Below, piece by piece: positions 34,314-45,547 of a stretch of DNA of 64,000 nt. The notes beneath the pieces are model-generated. The model did not search any database and had not been told where the DNA came from. It saw only the letters and a program-made list of their open reading frames with translations. Source of the DNA: SSSZ01 sp036732025 (GTDB lineage Bacteria; Pseudomonadota; Gammaproteobacteria; Burkholderiales; Rhodocyclaceae); NCBI GenBank assembly GCA_036732025.1, contig DAINDE010000005.1:52036-116035 (forward strand), in the 5' to 3' direction. The first letter of the stretch is position 1. Each line of letters starts with the position of its first letter. A program made the position numbers and the translations under genes.

Positions 34314-35368
34314 GCGAAGGCAAGGTGCGGGCCGGTTACGTGCGGCCCCTGGACATCAAGCACGGGCAGGTGGACATGGCCCACGGTTCCGGCGGCCGGG
34401 CCATGGCCCAGTTGATCGAGGAACTGTTCGCCCGCCATCTGGGCAACGAATGGCTGGCCCAGGGGGACGACGGGGCGGTGCTGCCGCACCCGGGCGAGGG
34501 CCGGCTGGTCATGGCCACCGACAGCCACGTGGTGTCGCCGCTGTTTTTCCCGGGCGGCGATATCGGCTGCCTGTCCGTCCATGGGACGCTGAACGACGTG
34601 GCGGTGATGGGTGCGAAGCCGCTGTGGCTTTCCGCCGCCTTCGTCCTGGAAGAAGGCTTTCCCCTCGCCGACCTCGCCCGCATCGTGCAGAGCATGGCGG
34701 AGGCAGCCCGGGAGGCCGGCGTGCCCATCGTCACCGGTGACACCAAGGTGGTGGAGCGGGGCAAGGGCGACGGTGTCTTCATCACCACCACCGGCGTCGG
34801 CGTCGTGCCGCCGGGGCGGGAACTGTCGGGACGCAGGGCCCGGGTCGGCGACGCCATCCTGGTCTCCGGCACGCTGGGCGATCATGGCATGGCCATCATG
34901 GCCCAGCGGGAGAGCCTGGGCTTCGATTCCCCCATCGTTTCGGACACGGCGGCGCTGCATGGCCTGATCGAAGCCGCCCTGGACAGCGGCGCCGACATCC
35001 ACGTGCTGCGCGACCCCACCCGGGGCGGCCTGGGCACGACCCTGAACGAGATCGCCAAGCAATCGGGGGTGGGGATGATGCTGCAGGAGAAGGCGTTGCC
35101 GGTGAAACCGGCGGTGGAGGCGGCCTGCGAGTTCCTGGGCCTGGACCCGCTCTACGTGGCCAACGAGGGCAAGCTGATCGCCCTATGCGCCGGCAGCGAC
35201 GCAGAAAAGCTGCTGGCCGCCCTCAAGGCCCACCCTCTGGGCGCCGACGCCGCCATCATCGGCGAGGTGCGGGAGGATGCCCATCATTTTGTCCAGATGA
35301 CCACCGCCTTCGGCGGCCGGCGCATCGTGGACTGGCTCTCCGGCGAGCAACTGCCGCGGATTTGCTGA
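34310..35368 (+). CDS. hypE: HypE, carbamoyl dehydratase for cyanide-ligand synthesis
   Basis: Dehydrates the C-terminal cysteine thiocarbamate to thiocyanate. It has 352 residues from GTG 34310. The PurM-like fold is recognisable from AHGSGGRAMAQLIEE, GTLNDVAVMGAKP and RDPTRGGLGTTLNEIA. It ends PRIC, giving the essential C-terminal cysteine. AGGAGA lies in the end of the preceding HEAGH gene. Confidence 0.96.
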   Translation: MSEGKVRAGYVRPLDIKHGQVDMAHGSGGRAMAQLIEELFARHLGNEWLAQGDDGAVLPHPGEGRLVMATDSHVVSPLFFPGGDIGCLSVHGTLNDVAVMGAKPLWLSAAFVLEEGFPLADLARIVQSMAEAAREAGVPIVTGDTKVVERGKGDGVFITTTGVGVVPPGRELSGRRARVGDAILVSGTLGDHGMAIMAQRESLGFDSPIVSDTAALHGLIEAALDSGADIHVLRDPTRGGLGTTLNEIAKQSGVGMMLQEKALPVKPAVEAACEFLGLDPLYVANEGKLIALCAGSDAEKLLAALKAHPLGADAAIIGEVREDAHHFVQMTTAFGGRRIVDWLSGEQLPRIC

Positions 35369-35382
35369 ATAAGGCGGCCGGA

Positions 35383-35589
35383 TCAGTGGCGATGCGCGAT
35401 GACCACGCTGCTCACGTCGACCAGTTCGGCCAGGACGAGGCTGCGGGCGTCGCTGATGTCGTCGGCGTTGCGAACCCGGACCAATTCCCGGCGCCCGTCG
35501 TGGTAACGGACGGCGGCGATGAATTCCGGGCGTTGGCGGCGGCGCGGAGACGACTTGCTACTGGCCGCGGATTTGGTCTGTCCTTGCAT
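35383..35589 (-). CDS. Small hypothetical protein on the opposite strand
   Basis: A 68-residue open frame on the minus strand between hypE and hypX. GGGAG lies 8 bases before its ATG. It has a basic Ser/Arg-rich start followed by an ordered-looking segment PEFIAAVRYHDGRRELVRVRNADDISDARSLVLAEL. I recognise no family. It is the only gene against the direction of the 21-kb hox/hyp cluster. Coding is likely but not proved. Confidence 0.55.
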   Translation of the reverse strand: MQGQTKSAASSKSSPRRRQRPEFIAAVRYHDGRRELVRVRNADDISDARSLVLAELVDVSSVVIAHRH

Positions 35590-35753
35590 GATCCGGCTCC
35601 CTGTATTTTGTCGACCTGCATGGTAGCGAAACCTAAGCGCATGAAAAATAAGGCGAAGGTAATAGATTTATGCGCCCTGAGAGCCTGGCGGTCGGTAAAC
35701 CCCGCCATTCATGGCCCTACGAGGGCGGAATAACCGGAAAAAAATCGAACGGT

Positions 35754-37450
35754 ATGCGCATTCTTCTCCTCACCCACACCTTCAACAGCCTGTCCCAGCG
35801 CCTCTTCTGCGAACTGGCCGCCGCCGGCCACGAAACCAGCGTCGAGTTCGACATTGCCGACGCGGTGACCGAGGAGGCCGTGGCGCTCTTCCGGCCCGAC
35901 CTGGTGGTCGCCCCCTTCCTCAAACGCGCCATTCCGGAGAGCGTGTGGCGCACTGTGCCCTGCTTCATCGTACACCCCGGCATTGTCGGCGACCGTGGCC
36001 CCTCGGCCCTGGACTGGGCCATCCGGGAGGGCGAAAAGGAATGGGGCGTCACCGTGCTGCAGGCGGAGGCCGAGATGGACGCGGGCCCGGTGTGGGCCAG
36101 CGCCACATTCCCCCTGCGGGCGGCGCGCAAGTCCTCCATCTACCGCAACGAGGTGACCGAGGCTGCCGTCCAGGCCACCCGGGAGGCGGTGCGCCGCTTC
36201 GCCGCCGGCGATTTCACCCCGGCCAGGCCCGGCGCCGAGGCCCGGGGCCGGCTGCGCCCCCTCATGAAGCAGGCGGAGCGGGCCATCGACTGGCAGGCCG
36301 ACGACACCGCCACGGTGCTGGCCAAGCTCAACGCCGCCGACGGCTTTCCCGGCGTCGCCGACCGCCTCTTCGACCAGCCGGCCTGGCTCTACGACGCCTG
36401 GCCGGAGGCGGAGCTGCGCGGGACCCCCGGCGCGCTGATCGCCCGCCGCGAGACCGCCGTCTGCCGCGCCACCCGCGACGGCGCCGTGTGGCTGGGCTAC
36501 GCCCGGCGGGCCGGCGAGGGCTCGTTCAAGCTGCCCGCCACCCTGGCCTTCCCGGAAGCCCTGGCCCTGCCGGAAAAGCCCCTGGCCGGCTGGTGGAAGG
36601 CCGCCCAGCCTACCTGGCAGGACATCGCCTACGAGGAGGCCGGCGGCGTTGGCTTCCTCGCCTTCGAATTCACCAATGGCGCCATGAGCACCGGCCAGTG
36701 CCGGCGCCTGACCGAGGCCCTGCGCTGGGCCGCCACCCGGCCGACCCGGGTGATCGTCCTGCAGGGAGGCGGGGATTTCTGGTCCAACGGCATCCACCTC
36801 AACGTGATCGAGGCGGCGGCCAGCCCTGCCGACGAATCCTGGGCCAACATCAACGCCATAGACGACCTGGCCGAGGCCATCCTCGCCTGCGACAGCCACC
36901 TCACCATTGCCGCCCTGCAGGGCAACGCCGGCGCCGGCGGCTGCTTCCTGGCCCGGGCGGCGGACCAGGTGTGGGTGCGGGACGGGGTGATGCTCAACCC
37001 CCACTACAAGAACATGGGCAATCTCTACGGCTCGGAGCTGTGGACCTACCTGCTGCCGCCCCGGGTCGGCGAGGAGGGCGCCCGGGCCATCATGCGCCAC
37101 CGGCTGCCGATGACCGCCCGGGAGTCCGTCCAGCTGGGATTCTACGACGCCTGCCTGCCCGGTCCGGGCAGTGCCTTCCGCGTCGACGTGGCGCGCCGGG
37201 CCGCCGAACTGGCCGCCGCTCCCGACTTCGCCGACCGCCTGGCGGCCAAGGCGACGAAGCGGGCGGCCGACGAGGCGGCCAAGCCCCTTTCCGCCTATCG
37301 GGCCGAGGAATTGAACGAAATGCGGCGCAATTTCTACGGTTTCGACCCCTCCTACCACGTGGCGCGCTATCATTTCGTCGCCAAGTCGCCCCAGTCGTGG
37401 ACGCCGCGGCACCTCGCCCGCCATCGCGAACTCGGTTGGAACATTCCGGA

Positions 37451-37454
<4 letters not shown>
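35754..37454 (+). CDS. hypX: HypX (HoxX), CO-ligand synthesis enzyme for aerobic conditions
   Basis: Makes the CO ligand from formyl-tetrahydrofolate under air. It has 566 residues from ATG 35754; an earlier in-frame start lacks support. The N-terminal formyltransferase-like domain (about 1-250) has HPGIVGDRGPSALDWAI. The C-terminal enoyl-CoA hydratase-like domain (about 270-550) has GGDFWSNGIHLNVIE and QGNAGAGGCFLA. HypX occurs in aerobic H2 oxidisers, in line with the O2-tolerant hydrogenase. It overlaps hoxA by 4 bases. The 164 bases upstream may hold a promoter for hypX-hoxABC, but I see no clear one. Confidence 0.94.
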
Positions 37455-38922
<1,468 letters not shown>

Positions 38923-38923
<1 letters not shown>

Positions 38924-39924
38924 TGCTGAAAGTGCTGTGGCTGCAGAGCGGCGGCTGCGGCGGCTGTACCCAGTCGCTGCTGTGCGCGGAGCCGCGCCCC
39001 CTCTTCGACGAGTTGCGCGACGCCGGCATCGAGTTCGTCTGGCACCCGGCCCTGTCCGTGGAAAGCGACGGCGAGGCCCTGGCCATCCTGGAGGACTGCG
39101 CCGAGGGGCGGCGGGAATTCGACGTGCTCTGCGTCGAGGGCGCCATGCTGCGCGGCCCCAACGGCAGCGGCAAGTTCCACCTCATGGCCGGCAGCGGCCG
39201 GCCCCTCACCGAATGGGTCGAGCGGCTTGCCAGGCGCGCCCGCTGGGTCTTCGCCATCGGCTCCTGCTCGGCCTTCGGCGGCTTTTCGGCGAGCACTCCG
39301 GGCAACCCCCTGGAAGCCTGCGGCCTGCAATACGAGAACGACGAGGCGGGCGGCCTGCTGGGCGCCGAATACCGCACCGGCTCGGGCCTGCCGGTGGTCA
39401 ACATCGCCGGCTGCCCGGTGCACCCCGGCTGGGTGGTGGATACCCTGGAAAAGCTCGCCCTGGAGGGCCTTTCCCGCAGCGATGTGGACGACCTCAAGCG
39501 CCCGCTCCTCTACGCCGACCAACTGGTGCACCACGGCTGCACCCGCAACGAGTATTACGAATTCAAGGCCAGCGCCGTGAAGCCCTCGGACCTCGGCTGC
39601 CTCATGGAAAACATGGGCTGCAAGGGCACCCAGGCCCACGCCGACTGCAACGTGCGCACCTGGAACGGCGCCGGCTCCTGCCTGCGCGGCGGCTACGCCT
39701 GCATTTCCTGCACCGAGCCGGGCTTCGAGCAGCCCGGCCATCCCTTCCAGGAAACCCCCAAGGTGGCGGGCATCCCCATCGGCCTGCCCACCGACATGCC
39801 CAAGGCCTGGTTCGTCGCCCTGGCCGCCCTGTCCAAGTCCGCCACCCCCAAGCGGGTGCGTGAGAACGCCGTGGAAGACCACACCGTCGTCCATCCCGCC
39901 ATCAAGAAAACAGGTCTGAAGTGA
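38923..39924 (+). CDS. hoxB: HoxB, small subunit of the regulatory H2-sensing hydrogenase
   Basis: Group 2b [NiFe]-hydrogenase small subunit, 333 residues, no Tat signal, so cytoplasmic. The proximal-cluster cysteines begin with CGGC (C12, C15), with only the standard four expected and no extra pair, unlike HoxK. Further motifs are GSCSAFGG and NIAGCPVHPGW. The C-terminal extension after residue 300 is of the kind that binds the kinase HoxJ. It overlaps hoxC by 4 bases. Confidence 0.95.
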
Positions 39925-41345
39925 GCAAGAGAATCGTCGTCGGCCCCTTCAACCGCGTCGAAGGGGATCTGGAGATCAGCCTCGACCTGGAAGACGGCCG
40001 TATTGCTGCCGCCCGGGTCAATTCGCCCCTCTTCCGCGGCTTCGAGCAGGTGCTGGTAGGGCGGGTGCCCCTCGACGCACTGGTGGTGGTGCCCCGCATC
40101 TGCGGCATCTGCTCGGTTTCCCAGTCGGCGGCGGCGGCCGCCGCCCTGGCGGATTTCGCCGGCATCGCGCCGACCCCCAACGGCCGTCTGGCCCACCGTC
40201 TCATCCAGGCCACCGAGAATCTGGCCGACCACCTGACCCATTTCTACCTCTTCTTCATGCCCGACTTCGCTCGCGGCGCCTATGCCGGGCGCCCCTGGCA
40301 CGCGGCCGCCGCCGCCCGCTTCCAGGCAGTGAAGGGCACGGCGGCAGCGGACGTCCTGCCGGCCCGTGCCAATTTCCTCAAGCTGATGGGCTTCCTCGCC
40401 GGCAAGTGGCCCCATACCCTGGCCCTGCAGCCCGGCGGCAGCACCCGCGCCATGACCGCCGCCGAACGCATCCGCATCCTCGCCCTGCTGCGCGTCTTCC
40501 GCACCTTCCTGGAAGAGACGCTGCTGGGGGACAGCCTGGAGGCCGTGGCCGCGCTCGATTCTGCCGACGCCCTCGCCGCCTGGGCCGCCGGCCGGGGGGG
40601 GGATTTTCCCCTCTTTCTCGCCGCCGCCGCAGACCTGGGACTGGAGCGCACCGGCCGGGCCGAAGACCGCTTCCTCTCCTACGGCGCCTACGACATCTTT
40701 CCCGCTGGCGCCTGGCAGCCCGGCGGCGAAACGCAACCCCTGTGCCCCGGGGCCATCAGCGAAGATGCCCGCCACGCCTGGCTGGCCGACGGCGAACCCC
40801 GCCATCCCGCCCAGGGCCAGACGGTGGTCGCCGCCGACAAGCCAGACGCCTACACCTGGTGCAAGGCGCCCCGCCTCGACGGTGCCGTCATGGAAGTGGG
40901 CGCCCTCGCCCGCCAGGCGGCGGCCGGCCAGCCCCTGCTGCGCGACCTCGTCGCCCGCCACGGCGGCAGCGTCACCGCCCGCATAGCCGCCCGCATGGTG
41001 GAACTGGCCACGGTCGTTCCCGCCATGGAGCAATGGGTGAAGGAACTGGTTCCCGGCGACCCCTTCTGCGCTCACGGCCCCTTCCCCGACGAGGGCCAGG
41101 GCGCCGGTCTCGTCGAAGCCGCCCGCGGCAGCCTGGGTCACTGGCTGTCGGTGAAACGCGGCCGCATCGAGCGCTACCAGATCATCGCCCCCACCACCTG
41201 GAATTTCGCCCCCCGCGACACCGCAGGCCGCCCCGGCGCCCTGGAACAGGCCCTCGTCGGCCTACCCGCCGGCGAAGGCGCGCCGCCGACGGTTCAGCAC
41301 GTGGTCAGGTCGTTCGATCCGTGCATGGTGTGTACGGTCCATTGA
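39921..41345 (+). CDS. hoxC: HoxC, large subunit of the regulatory hydrogenase
   Basis: H2-sensing large subunit, 474 residues. Nickel ligands are C61 and C64 (RICGIC) and C468 and C471 in DPCMVCTVH. The protein ends at that histidine, so it lacks the C-terminal peptide and needs no protease; this is characteristic of regulatory hydrogenases. It is the last hox gene; hoxJ does not follow. Its stop is 4 bases from the stop of convergent tssG. Confidence 0.96.
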   Translation: MSKRIVVGPFNRVEGDLEISLDLEDGRIAAARVNSPLFRGFEQVLVGRVPLDALVVVPRICGICSVSQSAAAAAALADFAGIAPTPNGRLAHRLIQATENLADHLTHFYLFFMPDFARGAYAGRPWHAAAAARFQAVKGTAAADVLPARANFLKLMGFLAGKWPHTLALQPGGSTRAMTAAERIRILALLRVFRTFLEETLLGDSLEAVAALDSADALAAWAAGRGGDFPLFLAAAADLGLERTGRAEDRFLSYGAYDIFPAGAWQPGGETQPLCPGAISEDARHAWLADGEPRHPAQGQTVVAADKPDAYTWCKAPRLDGAVMEVGALARQAAAGQPLLRDLVARHGGSVTARIAARMVELATVVPAMEQWVKELVPGDPFCAHGPFPDEGQGAGLVEAARGSLGHWLSVKRGRIERYQIIAPTTWNFAPRDTAGRPGALEQALVGLPAGEGAPPTVQHVVRSFDPCMVCTVH

Positions 41346-41349
41346 ATAG

Positions 41350-42423
41350 CTATTGGAGCCGGCCTCCGTCGAGCAGGGCGAACTGTACGTCTGCGGCATC
41401 CTCGCCGGGGCGTAAGGTATTTAGCCAGAGGTTGTAGCCGAGACGGGGGGCCATGACATCCCCGCAGGCCAGAACCGGGTCCGGGATGTCTTCCCGGCGC
41501 AAGACGAGGGCGACGTCGCAATCCAGGGTGAAGCCGACACAGAACTGGACGAGTTCCCTCAGTGCCGCCAGACCAGACTGGCCGGGCATAAATCCGGCGA
41601 AGGCGGCACGCTCGAGGGGCCCCAGGCGGAGACGGACCTTGGTTTGGCGGTCCCACTGGCGCTCGCCGGCGACAGCATCTTCGCCCAGTACGCAGGCGGA
41701 ACCCCCGAGGGCACTCTGCTCTCCGATGGGCAGGAGCATCCATTGTCCGACGAACTGTTCCAGCTCCGCCGCTACGCCGAAATAGCCCCGTACCACGGCG
41801 GCAATATTGGCTGCTGACATGGGTTTCTGGGAGAGCAGGCCGGCATAGTGGATGAGGAAGCGGTCGGGGATGCCGCCGCCGCATTGCTCCAGCCGATGCT
41901 GCAGATGACGCAGGCCGACGCCTACGAGGTCGAGCAGATGGCGGGAGAAGCCGTCAGTTTCGCCGGCCTCGTAGGGCAGGTAGAAACGGTGCTTGCGCCA
42001 GGCTTCGTAGAAGAGGGCGGTGGCGCGATGGGTGAAAAGATCGAGGAACTGGTGGCCGGCGGTGTCGCGGAAATGGTTGCGCCGCTCGATGAGCAACTCG
42101 GTATAGGGCACTGGCAGGGTGCCGGAAGGCCCGGTCAAGCCGAGAAAGCCAACGGTCATCTGCAGGGCGGGCCCGTCCTCCGCTGCCGGTTGCCCGGCTG
42201 GGAAGCGCTCCTCGCGCAGGGCGATGCCGGTAATCTCGCTGGCGGGAAAACCAAGGGAGAGGGGCGACGCAAAGCGCAGCCCCCGTGGAACCGGAGCCTT
42301 CGCACCGGCGCCGCCGGCACCCAACGCCAGGAGCCGCACCGCCTGGAAAAAGCGGAAGCGGGGCCCTTCGGCTAGCAGTTCGGCGTCTAGAGAACGATGG
42401 CGGCGCCGACTCGGGCTGGCCAT
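41350..42423 (-). CDS. tssG: TssG, T6SS baseplate protein
   Basis: Baseplate wedge subunit (ImpH/VasB family), 357 residues. The start region FRFFQAVRLLALG and the block FLGLTGPSGTLPVPYTELLIER are diagnostic. It overlaps tssF by 37 bases, usual for T6SS loci. It is the last gene of the minus-strand T6SS operon and converges on hoxC. Confidence 0.95.
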   Translation of the reverse strand: MASPSRRRHRSLDAELLAEGPRFRFFQAVRLLALGAGGAGAKAPVPRGLRFASPLSLGFPASEITGIALREERFPAGQPAAEDGPALQMTVGFLGLTGPSGTLPVPYTELLIERRNHFRDTAGHQFLDLFTHRATALFYEAWRKHRFYLPYEAGETDGFSRHLLDLVGVGLRHLQHRLEQCGGGIPDRFLIHYAGLLSQKPMSAANIAAVVRGYFGVAAELEQFVGQWMLLPIGEQSALGGSACVLGEDAVAGERQWDRQTKVRLRLGPLERAAFAGFMPGQSGLAALRELVQFCVGFTLDCDVALVLRREDIPDPVLACGDVMAPRLGYNLWLNTLRPGEDAADVQFALLDGGRLQ

Positions 42424-44246
42424 TGGGCGATCTCCTGGTCCTGCTGCTTGCTACGCAGCGTCAGGCGGGTGAAATTGTTGGGACCACAGTAGAGGGCGAA
42501 GAAGCGTTCGAGAATGGCGCCGAAGAGCATCATGCCGCTGCCGACAAAGGCGTTTTCGTCGAGGGTGAGGGTGACGTCGATGCCGCGGGCGAAGCCGGAA
42601 AAGTGGCGACTGGCGATGCGGGTCGTTGCCGGCCGGCTCTCGATGGCGACGATGCCCTGGATATGGCGGGCTGCCGTCTGCGATTGGTTGTGGTTGTACA
42701 GGGTAAGCATTTCCTGAAGCGCCTCCTTGCCCTGGCTGACGATGGATAGGTGATTGAGGGACAGGTGGGAGATTAGGCGCCACTGCAGGCCGGCTTTGGC
42801 AGGCGCCCGCAGGCTGGCGGTGGGCTTGCGCAGGGGGCGCACGCGCTTGACCACGGCAAACCGGGGCAGGCTGAAATCGGCATGGGTGGCGCTGCTGCTG
42901 CCACCGAAAGGAATCTGCTCGGGCAGATCGCGGTTGCTGCAGGTCAGGTCGAGGGAGAGGACCTCCAGGGCCGGCCGGTGGGGCGTGAACTGACTGTCCA
43001 CGAAAGCGATCTCGACGTCGGTGCCGGCGTCGTTTTCATGCACGGCCGGCTCCCGCGTGGCGTACCAATAGAAGCGCTGTTCCTCGGCACGGCCGTGGTG
43101 CTGGATGGAATAGAAGGGCGGCACGGTGCGGGCCGCTTCCCCGGCCTCGTTCTTCTCGACGCAGGCGACGGCGTCGATGGCGATGACTTCGAAGGCCCGG
43201 GGCCGACGGCCGTCGGGGAGCACCGGATAGGTGGTGCGCTGGTGGCTGATGCGGATGGGGTCGCCCGCGCGCCGGAAGAGGTTGACCGCCGGCGTGCAGC
43301 CGAGCCGGAAATTGCCGGGCGACAAGCTCTGGGCGAGACGGTTGTAGCGTTCGCTGTCGGGGAAGCGGCGCAGGAAGATCTGGATGCGCAGCGTGCCTCC
43401 CGGATGCTGGAGGGCCGGGTGATCGAGCCCGGTCAGGTCCACGAAGAGGAACTTGTCGGGGAAGGCGAAGTATTCGCTCAGTAGCCGATAGCCGGCAAAG
43501 CTGCGGTTGTCGTGGTCGAGGAGGGCCTCGTCGTCGGCAAAGCCGATCGGAACCAGATTGTCGGCAGGGAAAACGGCCACGTGGCTGGGGTCGTCGCTGC
43601 CGTCGGAGACCCTTACCTGCAGCGTGCCCATGGTCAGCAGTCCGTACAGGAGGGCCATCAGCCCGGGATCGCCATCGAGGAAGAAGCGCAGGCGGTCGAG
43701 GCCGATCTTGCCCATGGGCAGGCCGGCGTAGGTTTCCAGCTCGAGGGTGATGGCGGCGGCGGCCTCCGGGCAGAGGCGACGCAGGTATTCGGAGTTCTGG
43801 GTCTGCTGCAGGCGGGCAGCGCTGATGCCGAGGGGCCACAAGTCTACGGGATAGGCCGTGCGGAACTGGCAGGGCACACCGCCAACGGCCGGTGACAGCG
43901 CTGCGTGGTGGCGGGGCACCGTGGTCTTGCGGGTGATCTCCGGGGTCCCCGGGTCCGTTTCCAGCTGCAGGATGGTGCACGACGGGAAGGGCTGGGTGTA
44001 GTGGGGGTAGAGAATCTGGAAGAAAGCTTCCGTGATCTCCGGGAACTCGTTGTCGAGTTTGCGGTGGATGCGGGCAGCGAGGAAGGCGAAGCCCTCAATG
44101 ATGCGCTCGACGTGGGGATCTTCGCTCTGGTTGCCGTCGAGCAGCAGGCGGCGGGCGATCTTCGGGTAGCGCTGGGCGAACTCGCCGGACAACTCGCGCA
44201 GGTAGGTCAATTCCCGCTCGTAGTAGGGGAGGAGTTCCTTCAGCAT
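42387..44246 (-). CDS. tssF: TssF, T6SS baseplate protein
   Basis: Baseplate wedge subunit (ImpG/VasA family), 619 residues. It opens with LLPYYERELTYLRELSGEFA and contains DPHVERIIEGFAFLAARIHRKLD, the standard TssF N-terminus. It forms a 2:1 complex with TssG in known systems. It starts directly after the tssE stop. Confidence 0.96.
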   Translation of the reverse strand: MLKELLPYYERELTYLRELSGEFAQRYPKIARRLLLDGNQSEDPHVERIIEGFAFLAARIHRKLDNEFPEITEAFFQILYPHYTQPFPSCTILQLETDPGTPEITRKTTVPRHHAALSPAVGGVPCQFRTAYPVDLWPLGISAARLQQTQNSEYLRRLCPEAAAAITLELETYAGLPMGKIGLDRLRFFLDGDPGLMALLYGLLTMGTLQVRVSDGSDDPSHVAVFPADNLVPIGFADDEALLDHDNRSFAGYRLLSEYFAFPDKFLFVDLTGLDHPALQHPGGTLRIQIFLRRFPDSERYNRLAQSLSPGNFRLGCTPAVNLFRRAGDPIRISHQRTTYPVLPDGRRPRAFEVIAIDAVACVEKNEAGEAARTVPPFYSIQHHGRAEEQRFYWYATREPAVHENDAGTDVEIAFVDSQFTPHRPALEVLSLDLTCSNRDLPEQIPFGGSSSATHADFSLPRFAVVKRVRPLRKPTASLRAPAKAGLQWRLISHLSLNHLSIVSQGKEALQEMLTLYNHNQSQTAARHIQGIVAIESRPATTRIASRHFSGFARGIDVTLTLDENAFVGSGMMLFGAILERFFALYCGPNNFTRLTLRSKQQDQEIAQWPARVGAAIVL

Positions 44247-44735
44247 TCAGTTCTCCCGGACATGGCAGGAATTGGAGGACAGTTGCAGCGTGGCGTCGAA
44301 GCTTACCGGTGGCCGCGCGGGCAAGACCTTGAGCAAGGCGTCCACCCGGAAGCGCAACATGCGTTCGCTGCCGGCAGGGGCATCCAGGCTGACGCGGACC
44401 CGCTCCAGGCGGGGCTCATGGCGCTCGACGGCAAGGCGTATCTTGTCCCGCAGATAGGCGCGGTCCCCCGGGTCGAGCAGACTGAGGCTTGAGAGATCCG
44501 TGATGCCGAAGTCGATGACCGACTGGCGTGACTGGGGAAAGCGTTCGATGTCCTGCTCCAGATCCACGCTGCGCGAATTAAGCAGCGCCTCCAGATCCCG
44601 GGCCACCGAGCGCTTCAGATCGTTGAGGTCGAAGGCCTGCTGCCGCGGGTCTTCGACCGGCTCCCGAGGATGGTCGTCGAGCAGCCGGTCGAACACCGAC
44701 GGCACGATGAGGAGCCGGTGACGCTCGTGACGCAT
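44247..44735 (-). CDS. tssE: TssE, T6SS gp25-like baseplate protein
   Basis: Baseplate protein with lysozyme-like gp25 fold, 162 residues from the ATG at 44735. The motif SVFDRLLDD near the start, VARDLEALLNSRS, and ESVIDFGI-like SVIDFGITDLS are as in TssE. An upstream in-frame extension would run into tssL and is rejected. Confidence 0.93.
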   Translation of the reverse strand: MRHERHRLLIVPSVFDRLLDDHPREPVEDPRQQAFDLNDLKRSVARDLEALLNSRSVDLEQDIERFPQSRQSVIDFGITDLSSLSLLDPGDRAYLRDKIRLAVERHEPRLERVRVSLDAPAGSERMLRFRVDALLKVLPARPPVSFDATLQLSSNSCHVREN

Positions 44736-44754
44736 GGACTGCTCTCCGAAAAGC

Positions 44755-45534
44755 CTAGATGGATGTCCTCGGTTTATCTTCCGGTCCGGGAGCGGCGCCC
44801 GTCGCCGGGACCGTGATGGCCGGCCGTGCCTGTGTCTGGGCGAGATCCGCGCTTTCGCCCTGCAGGAACCATTGAAAGGCGAAGAACAGGGCCGTCGCCA
44901 CCACCGCAAGCAATGCGAAGAATAGCCACAGGGGCAACTCGTTGCGCACGTATTGCTGGAGGCGCTGGGGCAGCTTCCAGTTGGGGGCGAAGTCGGCGCG
45001 ACCGCCGCGGGCATGGGTGATTTCCTGGCCGAGGCGGCTGATCAGGTAACTCAGCTTCTCACTGCCTTCCAGCAGGTACTTGCCCTGGAAGCCCAGGAGG
45101 AGACAGGTATAGAACACCTCCAGCAGTTCCAGGTTGGCCACCGGATCCATGCGCAGGGATTCCAGCTTGTCGAAGAAGCGCTCGCCAGCCAGATGCTCGC
45201 CGAAGAGACGCAACTGCAGGGGCGCCCGCTCCCAGTCCTCGCGAATCGGGAAGTCCGAGGAAAGGACGATTTCGTCCATGAGGGCGCAGAAGGCGTACTT
45301 GGCTTCGCTGATCGCGGCCGCCGGCTTGCCCAGGTTGCGGGCGTTGCTCTCGAATTGCGCGAGGAACTGGTCCACGCGCTTGTTGAACTCGGCCAAGGAG
45401 TTGGGTGAGTTGCCGTTACGCAGGAGGAAGAGCAGGTAGATGCCGTCTTCCAGCAGTTCCTGCAGGGTCTTGGCATAGGATGTTGCAGTCGGCGCCGGCG
45501 ACAAGGCGGGGGCGGCAAGGGTAGCGGTCGTCAT
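44755..45534 (-). CDS. tssL: TssL (DotU), T6SS membrane-complex protein, short form
   Basis: Inner-membrane partner of TssM, 259 residues. A cytoplasmic helical domain (AKYAFCALMDEIVLSS is the DotU signature) is followed by one membrane span (LWLFFALLAVVATALFFAF, about 207-226) and a short periplasmic tail. It lacks the C-terminal OmpA/peptidoglycan domain found in some TssL; a separate OmpA-like lipoprotein is encoded at 56664. Confidence 0.95.
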   Translation of the reverse strand: MTTATLAAPALSPAPTATSYAKTLQELLEDGIYLLFLLRNGNSPNSLAEFNKRVDQFLAQFESNARNLGKPAAAISEAKYAFCALMDEIVLSSDFPIREDWERAPLQLRLFGEHLAGERFFDKLESLRMDPVANLELLEVFYTCLLLGFQGKYLLEGSEKLSYLISRLGQEITHARGGRADFAPNWKLPQRLQQYVRNELPLWLFFALLAVVATALFFAFQWFLQGESADLAQTQARPAITVPATGAAPGPEDKPRTSI

Positions 45535-45547
45535 GGAGATGTCCTGG

